From Eubacteriales bacterium (GTDB lineage Bacteria; Bacillota; Clostridia; Peptostreptococcales; Anaerovoracaceae): a stretch of 64,000 bases of DNA. Below, one piece after another: positions 42,646 to 52,600 of the stretch (its first letter is position 1; each line of letters opens with the position of its first letter). Location: contig JAQYMQ010000011.1 in NCBI GenBank assembly GCA_028872475.1, forward strand, positions 1 to 64,000, in the 5' to 3' direction. The notes under the pieces were generated by a model. The model saw nothing but the letters and a program-made list of their open reading frames with translations. It was not told the DNA's origin and searched no databases. The position numbers were made by a program, and so were the translations under genes.

Positions 42646-42743
42646 CTGACCTTACAAGGTAGTGGAGAGTGGAAGTTTGAAATCTTGTATCCCTTTTTAT
42701 TTTCAAAGCCATAAGTATCCAACTTGATAAGGTCAGTTTTTTT
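42646..42743 (+). ncRNA. Long nested hairpin with T-tract after the selenium trio
   Basis: CTGACCTTA-CAAG (42646-42658) pairs with CTTG-A-TAAGGTCAG (42723-42736). Inside, TGGA pairs with TCCA, TGG with CCA, and TTTGAAA with TTTCAAA. Seven T follow at 42737-42743. It is far longer than a usual terminator (about 91 nt). It may be a terminator plus structured 3' end, or a small independent RNA. I recognise no Rfam family. Confidence 0.5.
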
Positions 42744-42842
42744 ATGGCTAATTTTTTAGGATTATTCGTTTATGTAAGACTAATTGTTGAATTAAGCAAA
42801 TAATTAAAGTAAATCATAGAATATAAATTATAAATTTCAAAG

Positions 42843-42889
42843 TATTTATTTTAATTATTTATTTTAATTATTTATTTTAATTATTTTTT
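42843..42889. repeat. 13-bp tandem repeat, about 3.5 copies
   Basis: TATTTATTTTAAT repeated at 42843, 42856 and 42869, then TATTTTTTTT. Nothing else is seen in 42744-43013 apart from AT-rich DNA and the AlkD gene leader. Confidence 0.8.
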
Positions 42890-43013
42890 TTGTATGATTA
42901 TGTATAAGTTGAATATATAAGTATTTATTTTAATAAAAAATAGTTAATATGATAGAAGTGGTATATCTATTTATATTGGATTTAGTATAATAAGTGATAG
43001 GGAGGACTGATTC

Positions 43014-43688
43014 ATGGATATTACTAAGGAATTATTTGATTTACGTGATGAAAAGTATGCAGATTTTTCATCAAAATTAATTCCCAATATTGAGAGAGAT
43101 AGATTTATAGGTGTTAGAATTCCAGCGGCTAGGGCATTAGCGAAATCTATAGTAAAAAATGGATGTGAAACTGATTTTTTAAAGCAACTACCACATCATT
43201 TTTATGATGAAAACATATTGCACTCGTTAATAATTTCTGAGATTAAAGACTATGAATTATGTGTTAAATTGATTGATAGTTTTCTCCCTTATATTGATAA
43301 TTGGGCAGTTTGTGATATTCTATCTCCCGTGATTTTTAAGAAAAATAAGAAGTTATTAATATCAGATATAAATAGATGGTTGAAGTATGAAGCTATTTAT
43401 ACTAAAAGGTTTGCTGTAGTAATGTTAATGTCACATTTTTTAGATAGAGATTTTTCTAAAGAATACCTAAAAAGTGTTGCAGATATAAAGACGGATGAAT
43501 ACTATTTGCAGATGGTTATTGCTTGGTATTTTGCTACAGCATTAGCAAAACAATGGGACGATACTATTGTTTATATAGAAAATAATATTATGGATGAATG
43601 GATCCATAACAAAACTATTCAGAAGGCGAGAGAAAGTCGTAGAGTTAGCGATGAACAAAAGGAATATTTAAAAACGCTGAAAAGATAG
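43014..43688 (+). CDS. DNA alkylation repair protein (AlkD-like)
   Basis: 224 residues, an ALK/HEAT-like helical repeat protein. RFIGVRIPAARALAK, YIDNWAVCDILSP, KRFAVVMLMSHFLD and the C-terminal NKTIQKARESRRV are family motifs; the tryptophan and aspartate of DNWAVCD lie in the DNA-binding/catalytic surface. AlkD glycosylases excise N3- and N7-alkylpurines without base flipping. GGGAGGAC precedes the ATG. Monocistronic or read with the FAD gene 65 bp downstream. Confidence 0.9.
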   Translation: MDITKELFDLRDEKYADFSSKLIPNIERDRFIGVRIPAARALAKSIVKNGCETDFLKQLPHHFYDENILHSLIISEIKDYELCVKLIDSFLPYIDNWAVCDILSPVIFKKNKKLLISDINRWLKYEAIYTKRFAVVMLMSHFLDRDFSKEYLKSVADIKTDEYYLQMVIAWYFATALAKQWDDTIVYIENNIMDEWIHNKTIQKARESRRVSDEQKEYLKTLKR

Positions 43689-43753
43689 TGATAGATGTAT
43701 AATGAGATAGTTGCATTTTGAAATAATAACGTGAAAAGTTTTAGGAGAGCTGA

Positions 43754-45286
43754 TTGAATAGATATACGATAAATAATATTAAGTTAACACTTGATGAAAG
43801 CAAGGAAGAGTTAATATATAAGATTGCAAAAAAAATATCAAAAAAAACTAGTAGTATTTCTGATATTGAAATTTTGCGAGAGTCTTTTGATGTAAGGAAA
43901 AAGAATGATATTAGAAAGGTGTATACCTTAAATTTTACAACGGATAAACAGCTAAACTTAAATCCTGCTATTAATCGTGAATATAAATTTCCTGTGGCGG
44001 AACTCGATAAGGATAAAAAAATTGTGATTGTGGGTTTTGGACCTTGTGGAATGTTTACAGCATTGCTTTTAGCTCAAATGGGATATAAGCCCATAGTTAT
44101 TGAAAGAGGCAAGCATGTAGATGAAAGGACAGCTGATGTTCATAGATTTTGGAATGATAAAATACTTAATGAGGAATCTAACGTACAATTTGGTGAAGGT
44201 GGTGCGGGTACTTTTTCAGACGGCAAGCTTACTACAGGAATAAAAGATTATAGAGTTTATAAAGTATTACAAGAATTACATAGATTTGGGGCGCAGGATG
44301 ATATTTTATATAGAAATAAACCTCATATAGGTACAGATGTTTTAAAAAATGTCGTTAAAAATATTAGGAATGAAATTATTAGGCTTGGTGGTGAAATAAA
44401 ATTTTCAACTAGGCTTGAATTTATTAATATAGAAAAGTTAGAAAATGTAAAAACTACCTCTGATGGAAGCAGCAAGATAAAATCTATTATAATAAGTGAC
44501 GCTAACGGATCACAAGAGTTAGCTTGTGACAAACTAGTGCTTGCGATAGGACATAGTGCAAGAGATACATTTAAAATGCTTATTGATATAGGTTTAGAGG
44601 CAAGTAGAAAGCCTTTTTCAATAGGAGCTAGGATAGAACATCCGCAATCATTAATCAATATAGCACAATACGGAAGTGAAGATATTGCCGAAATACTTGG
44701 TGCAGCTGATTATAAATTGAGTTATAGAGCAAGCAATGATAGGGGAGTGTATACTTTTTGTATGTGTCCTGGTGGAGAGATTATAATGGCATCTTCTTCA
44801 AATGGGCAGGTTGTAACAAATGGTATGAGCTATAGTGCCAGAGATGGCAAATATGCAAATAGCGGATTGCTTGTTGATGTAAGGGAAGACGATTTTGAAA
44901 CAGATGACATTATGGCTGGAGTTAGATTTCAAGAAAAATATGAGCATTTAGCCTATGATATAATGAGTGGCTATAATTTTCCTACAACTGATTTAAAAAA
45001 TTATATTGGATCTAAATTAGAAAAGTGTTTGCCAGAGTTTTATTCAAAATCAATAATGGAAGCTTTACCAAATATGGGTAGAAGTTTAAGAGGTTTTGAT
45101 GCACCAGATACAGTGTTAAAAGGTGTGGAGACGAGAAGTTCATCACCGATTAGATTTTTAAGAAATGAAGATTATGAATCTAATATTAAAGGGATATATC
45201 CTGCTGGTGAAGGGTGTGGATATGCAGGTGGTATAACCTCAGCGGCAGTAGATGGTATTAAGATAGCAGAAAAAATCGTTTTATAG
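43754..45286 (+). CDS. FAD-dependent protein (COG2509 family)
   Basis: 510 residues starting at a TTG preceded by AGGAGAG. An N-terminal domain of about 90 residues is followed by the FAD-binding GFGPCGMFTALLLAQ (about 99), NVQFGEGGAGTFSDGKLTTG, and the late GICPAGEGCGYAGGITSAA-like end (YPAGEGCGYAGGI). This is the widespread uncharacterised FAD dehydrogenase family of anaerobes, related to HI0933/geranylgeranyl reductase-like flavoproteins. Substrate unknown. A long hairpin separates it from the convergent YehR gene. Confidence 0.88.
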   Translation: MNRYTINNIKLTLDESKEELIYKIAKKISKKTSSISDIEILRESFDVRKKNDIRKVYTLNFTTDKQLNLNPAINREYKFPVAELDKDKKIVIVGFGPCGMFTALLLAQMGYKPIVIERGKHVDERTADVHRFWNDKILNEESNVQFGEGGAGTFSDGKLTTGIKDYRVYKVLQELHRFGAQDDILYRNKPHIGTDVLKNVVKNIRNEIIRLGGEIKFSTRLEFINIEKLENVKTTSDGSSKIKSIIISDANGSQELACDKLVLAIGHSARDTFKMLIDIGLEASRKPFSIGARIEHPQSLINIAQYGSEDIAEILGAADYKLSYRASNDRGVYTFCMCPGGEIIMASSSNGQVVTNGMSYSARDGKYANSGLLVDVREDDFETDDIMAGVRFQEKYEHLAYDIMSGYNFPTTDLKNYIGSKLEKCLPEFYSKSIMEALPNMGRSLRGFDAPDTVLKGVETRSSSPIRFLRNEDYESNIKGIYPAGEGCGYAGGITSAAVDGIKIAEKIVL

Positions 45287-45362
45287 AAAGATATTTATAT
45301 TATAGACTTTTTAGTCTGAACTTTAGGCTTATATGTTTAAAATTAAATAATTAAATAAGTAA

Positions 45363-45418
45363 AAATACTACTAAACCTTTTGAGGAATTTCTCAGTTATA
45401 TCAAGTTTAGTAGTATTT
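45363..45418. terminator. Long convergent hairpin, probable bidirectional terminator
   Basis: 14-bp stem AAATACTACTAAAC/GTTTAGTAGTATTT with an inner TTGAG/CTCAG-like stem. T-runs are weak on both sides. Confidence 0.55.
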
Positions 45419-45487
45419 GTATTTAAAATTAATTTTAATATTATATTTTTTGTTTTATAAGCTTTTTTTTGTATAGTTGTTGTTGAA

Positions 45488-45946
45488 TTACTTTACAGTC
45501 CAACCTGCTTCTTCTAATATTTTTTTTGTTTGTTTTAATGACAATTTAGTAGCGTTTTCGTTTGAAATTGGCATTATTTTCTTTTTGATTACTTCTTTAA
45601 GAGCTTTTCCTTCCAGTGGAATTTTGATTGTTTCTATATACATGTCATCTTTTTCTTGGAAATCATATTTTGAACCACTAAGTGAATCAAAAAGTTTTTC
45701 TGCATCTTTAGCGGTGTTTTTTAAGGCTTTTTTTTGTGCGTCATTTAATGATTTTTTTGAGATTTCGCCAACCTGTTCGCAGTAAACGATTGTATCTCCA
45801 TCAGCTGCAAATGACATAGTTATTTTAACGTTGTTATCATCCTTTGTAGCTACTAGGGCTTTTTCGCTTACTCCATTATTACAAGCTGTAAATGAAATAG
45901 TTATAAACATTGCTAATATAAGTGATAGAAATTTAAAATTTTTCAT
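45488..45946 (-). CDS. YehR family (DUF1307) lipoprotein
   Basis: 152 residues. A lipoprotein signal (MKNFKFLSLILAMFITISFTAC) with the lipid-accepting cysteine near residue 22, then a DUF1307-like domain (ITMSFAADGDTIVYCEQVGEIS ... ILEEAGWTVK). The family is a small extracytoplasmic lipoprotein of unknown role. The frame is open from 46003; AAAGG before ATG 45946 and the lipobox fix the start. It is read behind the SEC-C gene, which ends 41 bp upstream. Confidence 0.85.
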   Translation of the reverse strand: MKNFKFLSLILAMFITISFTACNNGVSEKALVATKDDNNVKITMSFAADGDTIVYCEQVGEISKKSLNDAQKKALKNTAKDAEKLFDSLSGSKYDFQEKDDMYIETIKIPLEGKALKEVIKKKIMPISNENATKLSLKQTKKILEEAGWTVK

Positions 45947-45987
45947 GATCATACCTTTCCTTTTTAATGATGTATTTCTTGTAATGA

Positions 45988-46482
45988 TTATTTGCCACAA
46001 CATTTCTTATATTTTTTACCAGAACCACATGGGCATGGATCATTTCTTCCTGTTTTTTTATCTTTAACAACTGTTCTAGAGCGTCTGAACTCGTCATAAA
46101 TTTCTTTTTGCTTTTCTTGATCAAAGATGTCGTTCCATTCTTCCAATGAATACAAATAATCAGCATTTGCCTTAAACATATTGAAGAATAGTTTTTCAAA
46201 GTTGATTTTTAGAGAGATATTGCTTTCAGATGTAATTGCTTCAAGATCTACTTCGTTATCTAGACTTGTCATAATACCATCTAAAAATCCCATGAAGATT
46301 ACGTCTCGTGTTTCATATTTTTTTGCAAGTTCTGCAACCTGACCCTCAAACAAAGAGATTTTGTTAGTTAAAATATCTTTATAAATATTTGTTTCTGCAG
46401 TGCTATATTCTTCCCAAAAATCTGCAAAATTGTCATCTGTTTGTTCGCTTATTAGCTTTAGCCAATCCTTGTATACTGCCAT
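45988..46482 (-). CDS. SEC-C motif protein
   Basis: 164 residues. An uncharacterised N-terminal helical domain (about 1-140) is followed by a C-terminal SEC-C zinc motif [19 protein letters not shown], the same as at the end of SecA. The motif is a zinc-dependent protein or ribosome/SecB docking tag; the function of the N-terminal part is unknown. TTTAACTCC (read as GGAGTTAAA on this strand) lies before the ATG. It precedes the YehR gene. Confidence 0.88.
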   Translation of the reverse strand: MAVYKDWLKLISEQTDDNFADFWEEYSTAETNIYKDILTNKISLFEGQVAELAKKYETRDVIFMGFLDGIMTSLDNEVDLEAITSESNISLKINFEKLFFNMFKANADYLYSLEEWNDIFDQEKQKEIYDEFRRSRTVVKDKKTGRNDPCPCGSGKKYKKCCGK

Positions 46483-46594
46483 TTTTAACTCCTTTTACAT
46501 AGAAAATTTTTATCTAATTATAGCATATTTTCTATTAAAATCTAGCTGAAAATAGTATAATAAAATGTAAATGTAATGAATGGAGGAAAGAAAT

Positions 46595-47587
46595 ATGTTG
46601 GTATTAAAAAAGGATGATATACAACAAGTTTATACAATGAATGACGCAATTAATGCGGCTTATGACTCGATGAAGTTGTATTCTAAGGGAGATGCTAGCA
46701 TTCCTCTGAGAACGGCGATTTCTGTTCCAAATGTTGAGGGAAATACATTATTTATGCCAGGTTATGTATCGGGCGTAAATGCTACAGCGATTAAAATTGT
46801 ATCAGTTTTTCCAAAGAATGTTGAGAAAAATTTACCTGTTGTCCCAGCTAGTGTTTTAACTTTAGATAGTGATACAGGAATTGTAAATTGTATTATGGAC
46901 GGAACTTATGTTACGGGACTAAGAACCGGTGCGGTTGCAGGTATGGCGACAAAGCTATTAGCCAATGAAGATGCTAGTATATTTGCGTTAATTGGAACAG
47001 GTGGTCAGGCGATTTATCAACTTGAAGCTGTATTAGCTGTAAGAAATATTAAAGAAGTAAGAGTTTGCGCTAGAAACTTTGAAAAGGCGAAAAAATTTGT
47101 TGATAATGCTAATAACTTGTTTGCTGATAAATATGGTTGTGTAATAAAGGCTGTAGAAACCTCAGATGAAGCTATTGAAAATGCTGATATTATTACGACA
47201 GTTACAACATCAAATGTTCCAACCTTTGATGCAAGCAAAGTAAAAAAGGGTGCTCATATTAATGGAATGGGCTCATATACGCCAGATTTTAGGGAGTTGA
47301 GCTTAGAGATTATTAAGGAAGCATCGGAAATTTATTTCGACACATTGGAAGGTGTATGGGCAGAAGCAGGTGATTTTATTATTCCACGTGACAATGGTGA
47401 TATTGTTGAAGATGATATTGCTGGAGAAATTGGTCAACTAATATTAGGTTACACTGTAGGTAGAAAAACACATAATGATATCACAATTTTCAAATCGGTA
47501 GGAAGTGCTGTTTTGGATGTTGTTACGGCGAATGAGATTTTCAAAAAGGCCTCTAAAGAGGGTGTTGGTACATTAATACAGATGTAG
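46595..47587 (+). CDS. Ornithine cyclodeaminase / mu-crystallin family protein
   Basis: 330 residues. NAD-binding GTGGQAIYQLEAVLAVR (about 130), the substrate-arginine region MDGTYVTGLRTGAVAG, and NGMGSYTPDFREL, the family's conserved aspartate block. Members convert ornithine to proline, or reduce ketimines or make alanine; the substrate is not predictable here. The frame opens at 46580 but GGAGGAAAG fixes ATG 46595. It stands ahead of a MATE gene by 50 bp. Confidence 0.88.
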   Translation: MLVLKKDDIQQVYTMNDAINAAYDSMKLYSKGDASIPLRTAISVPNVEGNTLFMPGYVSGVNATAIKIVSVFPKNVEKNLPVVPASVLTLDSDTGIVNCIMDGTYVTGLRTGAVAGMATKLLANEDASIFALIGTGGQAIYQLEAVLAVRNIKEVRVCARNFEKAKKFVDNANNLFADKYGCVIKAVETSDEAIENADIITTVTTSNVPTFDASKVKKGAHINGMGSYTPDFRELSLEIIKEASEIYFDTLEGVWAEAGDFIIPRDNGDIVEDDIAGEIGQLILGYTVGRKTHNDITIFKSVGSAVLDVVTANEIFKKASKEGVGTLIQM

Positions 47588-47637
47588 GCACTTCTGTTAT
47601 GGCTATGAATTTTAACTAAAAAGAAGGATTTTTATAT

Positions 47638-48993
47638 ATGGAAAATAAAATGGGAACAATGAAAATAAGTAAACTGCTGATGACGATGTCGGGACCGGCT
47701 ATTGCATCAATGTTTATTAATTCATTGTATAACATAGTGGATAGTATATTTGTATCATATGTTGGTGAAAAAGCCTTGGCGGCAGTTTCAATAGCTTATC
47801 CTATACAGATGTTTATGATAGCTATGGGTATTGGTACCGGCGTTGGTATTAATTCACTTATTGCAAGACGACTTGGTGCAAAGAGATTTGATGACGCTAA
47901 TAAGGCGGCATCAAGTGGAATTAAGTTAGCTTTTTTTAATTGGATTGTATTTTTAATAATTGGATTTTTCTTTGTGGAAAAGTTTATTAATGTTTTTACT
48001 GATGATCCGCTTTTGAGAACTTACGGCATAGAATATCTGTCAGTAGTATGCTATGGATGTGTATTTATGATGGTTTCTGTTTTGTTAGAGAAGATTTTTC
48101 AGTCTACAGGAAATATGATATATCCAATGATAATTATGACTGTAGGAGCGATTGTAAACGTTCTTTTAGATCCTGTTTTGATTTTTGGTATGTTTGGCAT
48201 GCCTAAACTAGATGTTGCTGGTGCTGCTTTAGCTACAGTAATATCACAAGCGATTGCAATGATTGTTGGTTTAATTTTACTATATACAAAGGGCAGTGCT
48301 GTAAAAGTAGAAATATTTTCAAAAATTGATTGGAAGAGTATTAAAGAGATATACGCTGTTGGTTTTCCTACAATAATCATGCAGTCATTGATTTCAGTTT
48401 TGATGTTTGGAATAAACGCAATATTGGCGGCATTTTCAACTACTGCAGTTGCAATTATGGGGGTTTATGGTAAATTACAGTCATTTGTATTTATGCCTGT
48501 ATTTGGTGTAAATCAGGGTGCATTGCCGATTATGGGATATAACTATGGAGCAAGAAATAAAAGTAGAATGTTTGGGACATACAAGCTTGCTACAGTAATC
48601 GGTGTAGGCATAATGGCTATCGGATTTTTGATATTCCAGTTTATGCCTGATGTACTATTAAATCTGTTTAATGCCTCTCCGGAAATGCTTGAGCAAGGTG
48701 AAACAGCGCTTAGTATAATAAGTTTTTGCTTTATTCCTGCAGGGTTTAGTATTATTGTTACGGGATTATTTCAAGCTACAGGTCATGGATTTTTTGGGCT
48801 GTGGGGTTCAATGATAAGACAATTTGTATTGATTCTGCCAATTGCATATTTTGGCGGTAAAATGTTTGGTATAAATGCTGTATGGGCAGCATTTCCTATC
48901 GCTGAAATCGGTGGGTTAATATATTTTATGTGTGCATTTAGATACATATATAATACTACTTATAAACATCTAGAAGATAGAAAAGAAGTTTAA
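47638..48993 (+). CDS. MATE family efflux transporter (second copy)
   Basis: 451 residues, twelve predicted helices. NSLYNIVDSIFVSYVG and GIGTGVGINSLIARRLGA are MATE DinF/MepA-like motifs. It is more distant from the TetR-linked MATE at 22.5 kb. AGAAGGA precedes the ATG. Its stop is 38 bp before the cytidylate-kinase-like gene; no regulator adjoins it. Confidence 0.92.
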   Translation: MENKMGTMKISKLLMTMSGPAIASMFINSLYNIVDSIFVSYVGEKALAAVSIAYPIQMFMIAMGIGTGVGINSLIARRLGAKRFDDANKAASSGIKLAFFNWIVFLIIGFFFVEKFINVFTDDPLLRTYGIEYLSVVCYGCVFMMVSVLLEKIFQSTGNMIYPMIIMTVGAIVNVLLDPVLIFGMFGMPKLDVAGAALATVISQAIAMIVGLILLYTKGSAVKVEIFSKIDWKSIKEIYAVGFPTIIMQSLISVLMFGINAILAAFSTTAVAIMGVYGKLQSFVFMPVFGVNQGALPIMGYNYGARNKSRMFGTYKLATVIGVGIMAIGFLIFQFMPDVLLNLFNASPEMLEQGETALSIISFCFIPAGFSIIVTGLFQATGHGFFGLWGSMIRQFVLILPIAYFGGKMFGINAVWAAFPIAEIGGLIYFMCAFRYIYNTTYKHLEDRKEV

Positions 48994-49031
48994 TTTTTGT
49001 GTGAAAATATAAGGTTTAGGATGAAATAAAT

Positions 49032-49628
49032 ATGGGTAAATTTAAGGTAATAACAATAAGTAGGCAGTATGGAAGCGGCGGTCATATTATTGGTGAAAAT
49101 CTAGCTAAAAGGCTTGAGGTACCTTTTTATGACAAGCTTCTTATTGATATGATTGCAAATGAAAGTGGCATGTCTACTGGATACATATCTGATACAGAAA
49201 ATATTGAAACATCTTCAAAAATTTTTAATTTTGCAGCAATGGGTTATTGTCCTGCAAATACAGAGTGTACTAATAATGTAACGGAAGACGTCTTTAATGC
49301 GCAAAGTGAAATAATTCAAAGAGTTGCGAAAGAGCCTTGTATTATTGTTGGAAGGTGTGCTGATTATATTCTGCAAGATAGAGAAGATGTACTTAGAATT
49401 TTCATAAAGGCATCTTATGAAGACAGGAAGAATCGAGCGATTAATGATTATAACGTAGATGAGAATGAAGTTTCTAAAATAATTAAAAAAAGTGATAAGG
49501 CTAGAGCTAAATATTACGCTTATTATTGCGAAGGCGATTGGGGTGATGCTAATAACTATCACTTGGCAATCGATAGTGGCATAGGTATTGATAAGGCGGT
49601 AAATATTATTTTGGAGGCTATCAAGTAA
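49032..49628 (+). CDS. Cytidylate kinase-like family protein
   Basis: 198 residues. A P-loop-like start (VITISRQYGSGGHIIGENLAKRL), VPFYDKLLIDMIA, and IIVGRCADYIL with a lid-like region (EDRKNRAINDY) match the cytidylate-kinase-like family common in Clostridia. The P-loop reads RQYGSGGH rather than a strict GxxxxGKS, so true CMP kinase activity is doubtful. AGGATG before the ATG is a weak ribosome site. Adjacent to the activase by 24 bp, so probably one transcript. Confidence 0.87.
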   Translation: MGKFKVITISRQYGSGGHIIGENLAKRLEVPFYDKLLIDMIANESGMSTGYISDTENIETSSKIFNFAAMGYCPANTECTNNVTEDVFNAQSEIIQRVAKEPCIIVGRCADYILQDREDVLRIFIKASYEDRKNRAINDYNVDENEVSKIIKKSDKARAKYYAYYCEGDWGDANNYHLAIDSGIGIDKAVNIILEAIK

Positions 49629-49652
49629 ATCTTTATTACAAAGAGGAAATAA

Positions 49653-52600
49653 ATGAAATTAGGAATTGATGTTGGATCTACTACTGTAAAATTAGTTTTA
49701 TTTTCAGATAGTAATGAAATTTTATATAAAAAGTATGAGAGACATATGTCAAATGTTTTTGGTAAGGTGTCTGAGCTTTTATTAGAATTAAATAAAGAGT
49801 ATTCATCAGAGAATATTAAGGTTGTAATAACAGGTTCTGGTGGATTAGCATTATCAGAACTTATAGGTGTTAAATTTGAGCAAGAGGTAATATCTTGTAG
49901 TAGAGCTGTTGAAGAATTAATTCCTCAGACTGATGTTGCTATAGAACTTGGTGGAGAAGATGCTAAGATAACTTTTTATGGCAATACTGTAGAGCAGCAG
50001 ATGAATGGCACATGTGCTGGTGGAACTGGGGCATTTATTGATCAGATGGCAGTTCTTTTAAATACAGATGCAAGTGGGCTAAACGAGGCTGCAAAGAATT
50101 ATAAGATTATTTATCCTATAGCGGCTCGATGTGGTGTTTTCGCAAAGACAGATATTCAGCCATTGATTAATGAAGGAGCAGCAGTTGAAGATTTAGCAGC
50201 TTCTATTTTTCAGGCTGTTGTTAATCAGACTATTAGTGGACTTGCTTGTGGTAGAAAAATTACTGGTAACATAGCATTTCTTGGTGGTCCTTTATCTTTC
50301 TTGTCAGAACTAAAGGCTAGATTTGTAGAGACATTAAATATTCCAGAGGAAAATATAATATCACCAGAAGATGGTAAATATTTTGTAGCTATAGGTGCTG
50401 CGTATCTTGCTGAGGATGTTGATGAAACTCCATTGTCTGAATTAATAGATAGACTAAATAATGTCAATCTTGACAGCTTAAATGATACAAAACATATTGA
50501 GCCGATGTTTAAAACTCAGGCTGATTTTGATGAGTTTATAGAAAGACATAATAAGGAAAAGATTACAAGAAAAGGTATAAAAGATGCAAGGGGTAATGTT
50601 TACTTGGGAATCGATGCTGGTTCTACAACTACAAAGGCGGCTCTTATTGATGACGATAAAAAATTACTTTTTGAATTCTATAAGAGTAATGAAGGTCAGA
50701 CTCTTGAAACTGTAAAACAACTTTTGATTGAGTTGTATACTCAATTACCTGAAGAAGCTCATATAGCAAATGCTTGTGTTACTGGCTATGGAGAAGGCTT
50801 AATAAAGGCAGCATATAAAGTTGATTTGGGTGAGATTGAAACGATGGCACATTATAAAGGCGCAGAAGAATTTTTGCCTGGAGTAGACTTTATATTGGAT
50901 ATTGGCGGTCAGGATATGAAGTGCATGAAGATAAAAAATGGTGCAATTCATAGTATTATGCTGAATGAAGCTTGTTCTTCAGGTTGTGGTTCATTCCTTG
51001 AAACCTATGCAAAGTCTGTTGAAATGGATGCAAAATCGTTTGGTAAGGAAGCGCTTGAGTCAAAATCACCAGTGGATCTTGGTACAAGGTGTACCGTATT
51101 TATGAATTCTAAAGTTAAGCAAGCTCAGAAAGAGGGGGCTACAATTGCTGACATTTCAGCAGGACTTTCTTTTTCTGTAATCAAAAATGCATTATATAAG
51201 GTTATAAAATTAAGAGATATCAGTGAAGTTGGTGACAAGATAGTAGTTCAAGGCGGTACATTCTTGAATAATGCAGTTTTGAGAGCTATGGAGCAGATTG
51301 TAGGCAGAAATGTGGTAAGACCTGATGTTGCAGGTATTATGGGTGCGTTTGGCGCAGCTATTATCGCGCGAGAAAGAAATGTAGAAGGACATATTTCAAC
51401 AATAGCAAAAAAAGATGAATTAGATCATTTTGAAGTAAAAAATACACATGCGAGATGTGGACTCTGTGAGAATAACTGTCTACTTACTATAAATCAATTT
51501 AAAGATGGATCTAGGTTTGTTACTGGAAATAGATGCGAAAGAGGCGAGGGTAAGAAGGTAGAGAAAAATACCCTTATGGACTTATTTGAATATAAGTATA
51601 AGAAGATCTTTAATTATACTCCGATTACTGAAAATGAGACTACTAGAGGAACAATAGGTATACCAAGGGTTCTTAATATGTATGAGAATTATCCGTTTTG
51701 GTTTACTTTATTTACAACACTAGGTTATAGTGTCAAGCTATCTCCACATTCTTCTAAAAATCTATATGAAAAAGGTATGGATACTATCGCTTCAGATACG
51801 GCGTGTTATCCTGCAAAGCTTGTTCATGGACATATAAAGAGTTTGGTGGAAGATGGCATTAAGTATATATTTTATCCTAGTATAAATTACGAGTATATTG
51901 AAGATAATAAGGCATCAAATCATTATAACTGTCCTATTGTTGGGACTTATGCAGAATCGATAGCTAAAAATATGGATGATGTTTTCAACGATAATGATGT
52001 GGTATTTATGAATCCATTTTTACCATATGACAATGATAAGAGATTGGCTGAACAGCTCTACAAGTATTTGCCAAGTATTTTTGTCAATCAGAAATTTACG
52101 AAAATAGAAATCAGTAATGCGGTTGAATTGGCGAGAAAAGAGTATAAAAATGTTAAGTTGGATATACAGCAAAAGGGTGAGGAAGCTATAGAATTTGCTA
52201 GATTGAATAATAAAAAAGCTATTGTTTTAGCAGGAAGACCTTATCATATTGATCCGGAAATAAATCATGGTATTAATAAACTTATTACTCAATTTGATTT
52301 TGTAGTTTTGACAGAAGATAGTGTATCTCATTTGGGTAAATTAAAAAGACCAATTAGAGTTTTAGATCAGTGGATGTATCATTCTAGATTATATAAAGCT
52401 ACTGAATTTGTAGGAAATACAGACGATATTGAGATAATCCAATTAAATTCATTCGGATGTGGACTTGATGCGGTGACTACAGATCAGGTGCAAGAAATAT
52501 GTGATGTTCACAATAAGTTATATACAGTTTTAAAAATTGATGAAGGAAATAACTTAGGGGCTGCAAAAATAAGAATTAGATCTCTTAAGGCAGCTTTACA

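Noticed and set aside
42843..42889. Tandem repeat considered as a CRISPR start or iteron origin
   Set aside because: Units abut without spacers, are only 13 bp of A/T, and no cas, dnaA or replication gene is near.
45477..46067. Plus-strand frames over the YehR and SEC-C genes
   Set aside because: Antisense shadows of the two recognisable minus-strand genes.
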